From NCBI GenBank assembly GCA_003524335.1, contig DQHV01000239.1:1-5434 (forward strand): DNA of 5,434 nt, given 5' to 3'. Shown here piece by piece: positions 1-5,434 of this stretch (its first letter is position 1; each line of letters opens with the position of its first letter). Both the position numbers and the translations under genes were made by a program. Source of the DNA: Candidatus Aminicenantota bacterium (GTDB taxonomy: Bacteria > Acidobacteriota > Aminicenantia > Aminicenantales > UBA8522). A model generated the notes under the pieces. It searched no databases, was not told where the DNA came from, and saw only the letters and a list, made by a program, of their open reading frames with translations.

Positions 1-1704
1 CATTTCTTGCCCGTTCCGGAGGTGATCCTCAAAGAAACCAAACCCTCGCCGGCTCGGCGCGTGCCGTCCTTATTGAACCGCAAGTTCATCTTCCTTCTCG
101 ACTACAAGAATAACGACCTCGAAGGCATCGCCAAATCAAGAAAGGCCATCCTTCAATTCATGAATAACCAGGTCCAACAGACCGACGAGGTCGCTCTCTT
201 CTCGTTCCGGAGCCCATGGGGGCTGGTGCTTCATGAATACTTAACCTCCGACCACCAGAGAATCCGGGAGACATTAAAAAAAATAATAGGCATTCCTGAA
301 ATTTCGGAGGGCTGGGGGTCGTATCTTATCTTTGGACACAGCGGAGAGGATATCACCAGCGGCCGAATCGCTGTTCCGATCGACCTGATGATCAAGAGCC
401 CTTCGGTCGGCGGCGGGCTCGTCTATTGCCTCCGGGACTTGGCCAAGGCCCTGCGAAGCGTCCCCGGGCAAAAAAATATCATCCTCTTCTCAAGGGGAAT
501 CGGGGGCGACGTCAGGGACCCCGAGTTCCTGGAAATGTGCCGGGTGCTGGCCACGGCCAATTGCCCTGTTTTTTCCATCAACACCGTCACCGGCATGGAA
601 AAAATCAGAATCCTGGCAGAAGACTCGCTGGAAAACGTCTCTGCCCTGACCGGAGGAAAGTACTTCCCTGATGTTAATTATGAGTCCAAGATCGCCGCGG
701 ACATCCAGACAGCCACCAGCAACTATTACGTCCTTGGGTATTCGATCGCCTCCAACTGGGACGGCAAATTCCATGATATAAAAGTGGAGGTCCAAAAACC
801 GGGATTCAAGGTTTACGCCCAAAGGGGCTATTTCAACCCCCTTCCCTTCCCTAGGCTCTCGACCGTCGAGAAGCACCTTCACCTTTTGGAACTTGCGCTC
901 GGGGAAAAAACCTATTCCGACTTACGAATGGATTTCTCCATGATCGCTCTTCCGTTTTCCAATGACAAGGAGTCGAACACCGTGCTCATCTCCGAGATCC
1001 CGGTCCAGAGAATCCGGGAGGCTGTTGGTAATGATACCGAGCTTATCAGTCTGGTCTTTGACCAGAACAGGACCATTGTTGACAGCAAGAGAGAGACAAT
1101 CAACTGGCAGGCGAACGATCGGAATAAAGTCTACCATTATTCAGTCATCTCCTTAGCGCCGGGGAGGTACGACTGCCGGATCGTCCTGCGAAACCTGGAG
1201 ACCGGCGCCAGCGCGCTGGCATCCGGGACGGCCGGCATTCCGGATCGAAAAGAGAAGGGCCTTCAGCTCTTTCCGCCACTCCTGCTAAGGCCCGAAAAAG
1301 GTGCTCTTTATTTAAGAGCGACTCCACTCGAAAAACCTCCCGGAGGGCTGGATACGCCCTTCCTTATGGACGTGTTTTCAACCGACCTAAACGAATACAC
1401 TCCCTATATAGAGAAGGCGCTGCCTCAAAGAAACGAGGTCTGGGCCTCGGTTCGATGCGCGTTCGCCGGCAACTCGGGCGGCGGGATCAGGCTCACAGCG
1501 TTCTTGGTAGATCAAACGACGGCGGAAAGGGTGGCCATCCCCCTGACGATTGTGAGTGAAAAAGAAAAGAACAACGTGAAGACCTATCTCGTGCGCTTCC
1601 GCGTCCCGGAGCTGGAGCCGGATGAATATCCCTTGTATTTCATCGCCGAGGACCCGGGGAGCGGCGAAACATCCGTCGTGGGGTGCGATTTTGTCATCCA
1701 ATAG
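1..1704 (+). CDS. VWFA-related (Acidobacterial-type) domain protein, 5'-truncated
   Basis: The reading frame is open to the left edge (His-Phe precede the TTG at 7), so this is the C-terminal part of a longer protein. Residues are numbered from that TTG. Residues 25-278 fit the VWFA-related domain of Acidobacteria (TIGR03436-like): first strand KFIFLLDYKNND (26-37), QTDEVALFSF (58-67), a helix plus strand ending KNIILFSRGI (156-165), and the typical end YYVLGYSIASNWDGKFHDIK (240-259) followed by a RGYFNP turn (273-278). The metal site is degenerate: DYKNN stands where canonical domains have DxSxS. Residues 290-565 form a beta-rich region I do not recognise. Family members normally begin with a signal peptide and a strand-rich segment before the FxFLLD strand, and these would lie off the window. 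It is probably exported and binds protein, but its partner is unknown. A 25-base gap to the next gene suggests an operon. Confidence 0.85.
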   Translation, partial: HFLPVPEVILKETKPSPARRVPSLLNRKFIFLLDYKNNDLEGIAKSRKAILQFMNNQVQQTDEVALFSFRSPWGLVLHEYLTSDHQRIRETLKKIIGIPEISEGWGSYLIFGHSGEDITSGRIAVPIDLMIKSPSVGGGLVYCLRDLAKALRSVPGQKNIILFSRGIGGDVRDPEFLEMCRVLATANCPVFSINTVTGMEKIRILAEDSLENVSALTGGKYFPDVNYESKIAADIQTATSNYYVLGYSIASNWDGKFHDIKVEVQKPGFKVYAQRGYFNPLPFPRLSTVEKHLHLLELALGEKTYSDLRMDFSMIALPFSNDKESNTVLISEIPVQRIREAVGNDTELISLVFDQNRTIVDSKRETINWQANDRNKVYHYSVISLAPGRYDCRIVLRNLETGASALASGTAGIPDRKEKGLQLFPPLLLRPEKGALYLRATPLEKPPGGLDTPFLMDVFSTDLNEYTPYIEKALPQRNEVWASVRCAFAGNSGGGIRLTAFLVDQTTAERVAIPLTIVSEKEKNNVKTYLVRFRVPELEPDEYPLYFIAEDPGSGETSVVGCDFVIQ

Positions 1705-1715
1705 GGCACCAAGGC

Positions 1716-1721
1716 GGAAGG
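1716..1721 (+). promoter_or_regulatory. Shine-Dalgarno of the LolA-like gene
   Basis: GGAAGG lies 8 bases before the ATG at 1730, within the 25-base gap after the VWFA stop codon. It decides the start against the in-frame ATG at 1739, which would be 17 bases away. Confidence 0.6.
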
Positions 1722-1729
1722 GTCAGAAG

Positions 1730-2662
1730 ATGAGCCGCATGTTTCTCTTGAGCACGGTTGTCCTGGCAGCTTTGGCCGGGATATCCCTTTTCCCGGAAGC
1801 ATCGGCTTTTTCGGTGCTGACTCTGGGTGACGAACAAACCACTCCAAGTCTCGATCTGGACTCCATTCTTAAGAGATTGGCCGACTATTGCCTGAGGCTG
1901 GAGAACTCGACTTTCGATTTTGTCTGCTTGGAAGAGATCAAGGAGACAATCGACCCGGCGCTCGATATGAGCCGGCCGCGGGAATCGCTAAAGGACTGGG
2001 CGTATTGGGATCTGGCGCGATGGAATTCCAGCAGTCCCATAACGCTCAAAAAGATTGAAAACTCCTATGTCTATGACTATCAATGCATCCGCGCCAACCG
2101 GGACATACGCGAGCTACGAACGCTCCTCAAGGAGAACGGCTGGAAAAAACATGAGCCGAACGCCAAGCTTAAAACGGCGGTCGTCGTTTATGGGAACGCC
2201 CTCCTCTGGCCCGTGGGCCTTTTTGGCGCGCGCTTTCAGGCGCAGTATGACTACAAAATCGCCGGCGACGGGATGATCGACGGACGACCCGTTATCGTCA
2301 TCGAGGCGACGCCCAGGGCGGGCGTCCCGGAAACCAGGAGTCTCTACGGCAAGGCGTGGATCGACACGGTAACACTGGAGATCCTGAAAATCGAATGGAG
2401 CGAAAGTCGCATCGGACGGTACGAGATTTTCGCGGAAAGAGGGGAGCGTTATAAGCGAACTCCACGGCTCAGGGTGCGTTCCGAACTTAAGGCTGAAAAA
2501 AACGGCATCCGGTTCCCGAGTTCTCTTTTCATCGAAGAGGCCTACCTGAATGAAAGAGGCCGCGCTTTCATCCGGTCTTTGACGGCCGTCGTCTATAGGG
2601 ACTTCAAGTTTTTCACTGTAGAAGTCGAAATCCGGTCGATCGCCCGGGGGACGTTGGGGTAA
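1730..2662 (+). CDS. exported protein of unknown function, LolA/lipoprotein-sorting-like
   Basis: The product is 310 residues. The ATG at 1730 is chosen because it follows GGAAGG (1716-1721) at an 8-base spacing and opens directly into a signal peptide: MSR, a hydrophobic core at about 4-20, and an AxA site ASA at 24-26, so cleavage is likely after Ala26. An earlier in-frame start at 1622 would lie inside the upstream gene and bury the signal. The mature part starts with a helix (DLDSILKRLADYC, 42-54) and is then mostly strands, including YVYDYQCI (113-120), DGRPVIVIEATPR (184-196), and KAWIDTVTLEILKIEW (208-223) followed by a long run of strands to the end. The 'D-G-R-P-V-I-V-I-E ... W-I-D-T-V-T-L-E-I-L-K' layout resembles the curved sheet of LolA/RseB-type periplasmic proteins that hold lipid or hydrophobic ligands. 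This is a fold-level guess, not a family assignment. It has no lipobox, so it is probably a soluble periplasmic protein. Confidence 0.8.
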   Translation: MSRMFLLSTVVLAALAGISLFPEASAFSVLTLGDEQTTPSLDLDSILKRLADYCLRLENSTFDFVCLEEIKETIDPALDMSRPRESLKDWAYWDLARWNSSSPITLKKIENSYVYDYQCIRANRDIRELRTLLKENGWKKHEPNAKLKTAVVVYGNALLWPVGLFGARFQAQYDYKIAGDGMIDGRPVIVIEATPRAGVPETRSLYGKAWIDTVTLEILKIEWSESRIGRYEIFAERGERYKRTPRLRVRSELKAEKNGIRFPSSLFIEEAYLNERGRAFIRSLTAVVYRDFKFFTVEVEIRSIARGTLG

Positions 2663-2717
2663 AGCGGAGTGCATAGAGTGCCCACCGAGGGCGTCGCCCA
2701 GCGGGAAAAGCCCGGGC
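2663..2717. other. convergent intergenic gap with 12-base palindrome and short hairpin
   Basis: The two transcription units meet here with only 55 bases between stop codons. GGGC-GTC-GCCC at 2689-2699 is a 4-bp hairpin on either strand. AAGCCCGGGCTT at 2708-2719 is a perfect 12-base palindrome that overlaps the TAA stop of the - strand gene. Neither is followed by a clear T-tract, so a bidirectional intrinsic terminator is possible but not supported. Rho-dependent ending is equally likely. Confidence 0.4.
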
Positions 2718-4502
2718 TTAATGTCTATCCGACAGCGCGCCTCTCTTGATTGTGGCTGGAGATCCTCTGCGCTTCTCACGAATGATCGAGACCCCCTGTC
2801 CGTCCACGATCGGGCTTTCATGCCCCTGACTGTCGCGAGCGGTGACCGCATAGACATACACATCGTCTTTGCCGATGTTGGCATCTAAAAACTTATAGAC
2901 ACCGGCGGTCACCTCACCACAGAGCAGGTAAGCGGCCTCGCTCTCGCCTGGCTTTTTTCGGTAAACCCGATAAAAGTCGATTCGGACGCCGAGAGCGTCG
3001 TTAGCAGGGTTTTGGGACCAAGTCACCAGCGTGACTCTGCGGGATTGGAATAAGCTTTCGTCGATTTTGGTCTCCCAGCGGATGTTCAGAGGCTGAAAGA
3101 GCCGCAGAATCTCGATGTTGTGAGTTTTGACACCCGTAGCGCCCACGTTATCCCGGACGACCAGTCTGACCACAAAAGTGCCCCAGCGGTCGTAGGTGTG
3201 ATTAACTAATACGCCGCCGACCCGACCGCCATCTCCAAAATCCCAGCTGTAGGAAACAATGTCTCCGTCCGGGTCCCGCGACGACGAGGCATTAAAAGTG
3301 ATTTCCGCCGGGAAAATCGCGGTCGTAGGAGTAAACTCGAACTCGGCCGCCGGCGGTTCGTTATCCGGAGGCACGGGACCGCTCTGCCCCATGTTGCACC
3401 AAATTTCTCCGCCCTGGTCCCAGACGTAAAAGATAGGAATGCCCGTTGGGTCCACGGCCACATCGCAGTAGGTGGCTCCAGCGGAATCGGGCACGGCCGC
3501 CACGTTCGTCCAGTCGCCGTTGAACTGATTGCTTGTGTCAACACGCGTGCCGTTTCCAGAGAGTCCGACCTGCCAGCAAGCGTAGAGGTTATTCGCCCGC
3601 TCGTCAAACGCAGGATTATTCAGGAGCGTCGTCTGGGAGACGGCAACGGGCGCAACAAACCGAGTCCCCGTCCAGCGGCAGTAAAGGACGGCTTTCAATT
3701 CGGCCGTCTCGAAGGCGGACGTAAAAACAATATGGGCGATGTCACTCGAATCGGCCTCGACCGCCGGATCCTGTTGTTCATGGGTGCCCTGGTACATGAT
3801 CTGCGGAGCCGTCCAGTTGGCATTCAGGGCTGTGGACCGCCGGACATAGAATATCTGGTAAACGGAAGTTTTGTACTTCGCCGTCCAGCAGGCAAAGACG
3901 GCGTTGGTTCCGACCGCGATGTCGCAAAACTCCGACTGCCCGGCGCTGATTACCTGGGCGTCCTCCCAGATACCGTTAACCCTGGCTCGAGAGTGGACCT
4001 GGTAGCTGTCCAAGGTCCACCAGCAAGTGAAAATGTTGCCCAGGGAATCCACAGCCACCCGGGCACTGTCGCAATCGCCGCTCCCCCAGGACGCAAGGAG
4101 GAAGGGTGCTCCCCAGCTTCCTCCCGAGAAGATGCGTAGCGAGATCGCGTTTTTTTCGACATAAATCACATAGATATTATCAGAGCCGTCGACGGCGATG
4201 CCGACCGGCCGTTTCTCCTCGCTGAAAACCCTCTCGTTGTTGCTGAGGTTGAGGGGGGTACTCCACGTTTGGGTGCCGATGTCATATTTGGCATAGTAGG
4301 CATCTCCCCTAGTGGTGTTGCGAACGGACTCGCCCCAGACCACATGGAAATTGCCCATCGAGTCCGCGGCGATCCGCGGCGACAGCGACTCCAGCCCGGG
4401 AGAACGGGAGACGTTTTGCTTCCCGCTCAGCCAGCTGTTCGCCGCTAAAAATAAAAGAAGAAAGCCGGCCAGCCCGAGGACAAACCTCGATTTTTGTGTC
4501 AT
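2718..4502 (-). CDS. exported seven-repeat propeller protein with PKD and FN3-like domains
   Basis: The product is 594 residues. The ATG at 4502 is chosen because GGGGAG (4507-4512) lies 4 bases before it and it opens into a signal sequence (MTQKSR, hydrophobic core about 7-20); there is no lipobox. Seven copies of a degenerate '(I/V)AxD..GN.(F/Y)..(V/C)W' unit start near residues 39, 98, 145, 191, 243, 294 and 344, about 46-59 apart, which suggests a seven-bladed beta-propeller. Asp boxes are absent. A PKD domain follows at about 383-466, with DPDGDIVSYSWDFGDG around 411-425. A fibronectin-III-like domain (about 470-575) has YRVYRKKPGE and YVYAVTARDSQGHESP, and a basic tail ends the protein. 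Nine cysteines occur, several at matching places in the repeats. No catalytic site, sortase motif or type IX signal is seen. Surface binding or polysaccharide recognition is inferred. A sialidase-like enzyme is the alternative but lacks support. Confidence 0.85.
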   Translation of the reverse strand: MTQKSRFVLGLAGFLLLFLAANSWLSGKQNVSRSPGLESLSPRIAADSMGNFHVVWGESVRNTTRGDAYYAKYDIGTQTWSTPLNLSNNERVFSEEKRPVGIAVDGSDNIYVIYVEKNAISLRIFSGGSWGAPFLLASWGSGDCDSARVAVDSLGNIFTCWWTLDSYQVHSRARVNGIWEDAQVISAGQSEFCDIAVGTNAVFACWTAKYKTSVYQIFYVRRSTALNANWTAPQIMYQGTHEQQDPAVEADSSDIAHIVFTSAFETAELKAVLYCRWTGTRFVAPVAVSQTTLLNNPAFDERANNLYACWQVGLSGNGTRVDTSNQFNGDWTNVAAVPDSAGATYCDVAVDPTGIPIFYVWDQGGEIWCNMGQSGPVPPDNEPPAAEFEFTPTTAIFPAEITFNASSSRDPDGDIVSYSWDFGDGGRVGGVLVNHTYDRWGTFVVRLVVRDNVGATGVKTHNIEILRLFQPLNIRWETKIDESLFQSRRVTLVTWSQNPANDALGVRIDFYRVYRKKPGESEAAYLLCGEVTAGVYKFLDANIGKDDVYVYAVTARDSQGHESPIVDGQGVSIIREKRRGSPATIKRGALSDRH

Positions 4503-4506
4503 AACG

Positions 4507-4512
4507 CTCCCC
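4507..4512 (-). promoter_or_regulatory. Shine-Dalgarno of the propeller/PKD gene
   Basis: On the coding strand GGGGAG precedes the ATG at 4502 by CGTT. An in-frame ATG at 4514 overlaps this site and has no comparable site of its own, so 4502 is the best start. Confidence 0.7.
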
Positions 4513-4516
4513 ATTC

Positions 4517-4623
4517 GTGCCGGTGCGCCGATTTCCGGCGATTTATCATCGATGGCCGATTGTTCTCGGCCTTCGGCCATCCGCCCGTACACCCATCGCC
4601 CCTTCTCCCTGACTAACCGGCAC
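4517..4623 (-). ncRNA. candidate structured 5' leader RNA of the propeller/PKD gene
   Basis: The predicted leader is enclosed by a perfect 8-bp inverted repeat: RNA GUGCCGGU (4623-4616) pairs with ACCGGCAC (4524-4517). The 5' arm sits at the predicted transcript start and the 3' arm ends 4 bases before the Shine-Dalgarno. Inside are a 9-bp hairpin GAUGGCCGA/UCGGCCAUC (4581-4573 with 4559-4551, 13-base loop) and a 5-bp hairpin CGCCG-GAAAU-CGGCG (4540-4526). A second GGCCGA copy (4571-4566) can pair with the same UCGGCC arm around a 6-base loop, giving a competing fold. This could be a cis-regulatory RNA. I recognise no known riboswitch class, and chance pairing in GC-rich DNA cannot be excluded without covariation. 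Confidence 0.3.
4546..4596 (-). CDS. possible 16-residue leader peptide upstream of the propeller/PKD gene
   Basis: An ATG at 4596 opens a 16-codon frame, MGVRADGRRPRTIGHR, ending in TGA at 4546-4548. AGGGAG (4605-4610) precedes it by 8 bases, a better-spaced site than chance usually gives. Five of 16 residues are Arg, written with CGG, CGA, AGG, AGA and CGA. The frame runs through the 9-bp hairpin of the leader, so a translating ribosome would open it, and termination lies 43 bases before the main ATG in a different frame. This is compatible with a regulatory leader peptide, but an ORF this short has no coding statistics behind it. Confidence 0.2.
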   Translation of the reverse strand: MGVRADGRRPRTIGHR

Positions 4624-4628
4624 CAAAG

Positions 4629-4658
4629 AGGATAAAACGTGACCCGAGGAGTTGTCAA
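4629..4658 (-). promoter_or_regulatory. predicted sigma70-type promoter of the propeller/PKD gene
   Basis: On the coding strand a perfect TTGACA (4658-4653) is followed after 18 bases by TATCCT (4634-4629), 4 of 6 matches to TATAAT. The first TTGAC is preceded directly by another TTGAC (tandem TTGACTTGACA). Transcription would start near 4622, leaving a leader of about 120 bases. The TTG start of the longest open frame (4658) falls inside the -35 box, which is a further argument for the start at 4502. Confidence 0.5.
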
Positions 4659-4737
4659 GTCAAGGGCGCCGCTTTACCAAGAACTGAGCGTCGGTCCGGG
4701 TGCGAAGCGCCGCCACGTCTCGCTAGTTTAAGGCAGC
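4659..4737 (-). other. pyrE 3' flank with imperfect stem-loop
   Basis: The 79 bases between the pyrE stop and the downstream promoter contain GGCGCCGCTT (4665-4674) and AAGCGCCGCC (4705-4714). These pair over 10 bases with one mismatch around a 30-base loop. No U-tract follows on the pyrE strand, so this is at best a weak or factor-dependent end. No gene is seen here. Confidence 0.25.
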
Positions 4738-5334
4738 CTATTTCTTGTCTGAGGCGCCAGGCTTGACGAGCGGAACGCCGGCCCGGCACAATGGGCAGTC
4801 ATCCGGATCGAAGGCCTCCACCTTGAGGGCCAGCAGGCTCCCGACAGGCCGGCCGTCGATCAGCACCGCTCCCGCAGTCCGGTCGACAAGGACGTAGATC
4901 CCGGCCAAGGCCACACCTTTCTGCTTCAGGCACTCCACAACTTCCTGGATCGACCCCCCCGTAGTCAGGATGTCCTCGACGATGACGGCGCGCGTCCCAG
5001 CCTCCAAGCAGGACCAGCCAGGCCGGAAGGCCATTTTCTCTTCCACCCGCTGGGTGAAGGCAAACCGCTTCCTCAGCTTCAAGGCGGCCAGGAAACCGAT
5101 GGCGATGGCGCCGTAAGCGGGCGATATGACATAGTCGAAGACCTTTTTTTCACTCCTGATCCGATTGACGAGGAGGTCGACGATCCTGTCAAGGGCGGCC
5201 GGATTCTCGATCAACCGGATCTTCTCGAAATACCATTCCGAGTGCTTGCCCGAGGTCAGCTTGAAGTGCCCCTGGAGCAGGGCGTCGCATTCCTTGAACA
5301 GATCGAGGACGGTCACGTTCTCGGTCGGGCTCAT
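4738..5334 (-). CDS. pyrE: orotate phosphoribosyltransferase, Thermus-type subfamily
   Basis: The 198-residue cytoplasmic enzyme converts orotate and PRPP to orotidine 5'-monophosphate and pyrophosphate, the fifth step of de novo UMP synthesis. The type I phosphoribosyltransferase PRPP loop is complete: VIVEDILTTGGSI at 117-129, with Glu120-Asp121 and the TTGGS turn. Other OPRT landmarks are GHFKLTSGKHSEWYF (22-36) near the N-terminus, SPAYGAIAIGF (71-81), and the mobile catalytic-loop region around QRVEEKMAFRPGW (95-107). The C-terminal DPDDCPLCRAGVPLVKPG (176-193), with Cys180 and Cys183, is typical of the Thermus-type subfamily (TIGR01367-like) and not of the E. coli type. Length is normal and no key motif is missing. 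The ATG at 5334 has AAGGAG seven or so bases upstream. No other pyrimidine gene is visible, and the downstream gene has its own predicted promoter. Confidence 0.95.
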   Translation of the reverse strand: MSPTENVTVLDLFKECDALLQGHFKLTSGKHSEWYFEKIRLIENPAALDRIVDLLVNRIRSEKKVFDYVISPAYGAIAIGFLAALKLRKRFAFTQRVEEKMAFRPGWSCLEAGTRAVIVEDILTTGGSIQEVVECLKQKGVALAGIYVLVDRTAGAVLIDGRPVGSLLALKVEAFDPDDCPLCRAGVPLVKPGASDKK

Positions 5335-5341
5335 GGCGGCT

Positions 5342-5347
5342 CTCCTT
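5342..5347 (-). promoter_or_regulatory. Shine-Dalgarno of pyrE
   Basis: AAGGAG on the coding strand is set 7 bases before the ATG at 5334. It is near-perfect and fixes the pyrE start, which agrees with the usual N-terminal length of the family. Confidence 0.8.
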
Positions 5348-5385
5348 CTTGGCGGTGTTCTGTCCCGCGAAATCTAGAGGTTCTT

Positions 5386-5402
5386 CTCCCGATTTCGGGG
5401 AG
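5386..5402 (-). other. hairpin in the pyrE upstream region
   Basis: CTCCC/GGGAG forms a 5-bp stem around a 7-base loop (5391-5397) that can itself zip further as CGA/TCG with a bulge. It lies about 50-70 bases before the pyrE ATG. On the pyrE strand it is followed by AAGAACCTCTAG, not by a U-tract, so it is not a convincing terminator. It may belong to the pyrE leader. The remaining bases to the window edge show no gene. Confidence 0.3.
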
Positions 5403-5434
5403 TGCCTCTCTCCGGCTTGGCTCGGGATATGCCT

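Noticed and set aside
1622..1729. Upstream extension of the LolA-like gene from ATG 1622
   Set aside because: It would overlap the VWFA coding region by 83 bases in another frame and push the signal peptide to residue 37. The ATG at 1730 has a good Shine-Dalgarno.
2114..2884. 256-codon open frame on the - strand across the LolA-like gene and the convergent gap
   Set aside because: It is antisense to a gene with a clear signal peptide and Shine-Dalgarno, and overlaps the end of the propeller/PKD gene. Its translation is Arg/Pro-rich with no recognisable domain, as expected for a shadow frame in GC-rich DNA.
3732..4139. 135-codon open frame on the + strand inside the propeller/PKD gene
   Set aside because: It is antisense to strong propeller repeats, with no ribosome binding site or recognisable domain.
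4503..4640. Known riboswitch classes (c-di-GMP-I, cobalamin, TPP, SAM) in the propeller/PKD leader
   Set aside because: I compared the leader with the conserved core motifs I know for these classes and found no match. A covariance-model search would be needed to exclude them fully.
4503..4658. N-terminal extension of the propeller/PKD protein from a TTG at 4658 or an ATG at 4580
   Set aside because: The TTG lies inside the predicted -35 box, the extension would bury the signal peptide about 50 residues in, and neither start has a well-spaced Shine-Dalgarno, whereas 4502 does.
4665..4714. Intrinsic terminator after pyrE
   Set aside because: The stem has a mismatch, the loop is 30 bases and no U-tract follows on the pyrE strand.
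1..5434. CRISPR array, tRNA, rRNA, transposase, integrase, toxin-antitoxin or other defence system
   Set aside because: No spaced direct repeats, RNA-gene sequences, terminal inverted repeats or matching protein motifs are seen on either strand.

Overview
The window is GC-rich bacterial DNA carrying four protein-coding genes and little spare sequence. Two genes on the + strand (a VWFA-related protein cut by the left edge, and a secreted LolA-like protein) run towards two genes on the - strand (a secreted propeller/PKD protein and orotate phosphoribosyltransferase, pyrE). The VWFA protein is of the type first described in Acidobacteria (TIGR03436-like), and PyrE is of the Thermus-type subfamily with a C-terminal DPDDCPLC segment. 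Together with the style of the secreted proteins, this suggests Acidobacteriota or Candidatus Aminicenantes, probably from an environmental genome. The lineage is inferred from protein character, not from a marker gene.

Layout: 1-1704 (+) is the 3' part of the VWFA gene. After 25 bases comes 1730-2662 (+), an exported protein of about 310 residues, probably in the same operon. A 55-base convergent gap (2663-2717) holds a 12-base palindrome and a short hairpin but no clear terminator. 2718-4502 (-) encodes a 594-residue exported protein with seven propeller-like repeats, one PKD domain and a fibronectin-III-like C-terminus. 4503-4737 is its leader and promoter region. 4738-5334 (-) is pyrE, with a strong ribosome binding site. 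5335-5434 is the pyrE upstream region, with two small hairpins and no gene.

Three of the four products look exported or cell-surface. The VWFA and LolA-like proteins may work together at the envelope, while the propeller/PKD protein looks like a surface recognition or scaffold protein. PyrE is cytoplasmic housekeeping (UMP synthesis) and has no visible functional link to its neighbours.

The least ordinary part is the leader of the propeller/PKD gene. A good sigma70-like promoter is followed by about 120 bases in which an 8-bp perfect inverted repeat joins the predicted transcript start to the bases just before the Shine-Dalgarno. Inside it are a 9-bp hairpin with a competing alternative fold and a 16-codon Arg-rich ORF with its own Shine-Dalgarno. 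This could be a cis-regulatory RNA or a leader-peptide device. The evidence is base pairing and spacing only, and I do not recognise a known riboswitch class in it. I see no CRISPR array, tRNA, rRNA, insertion sequence or defence system.
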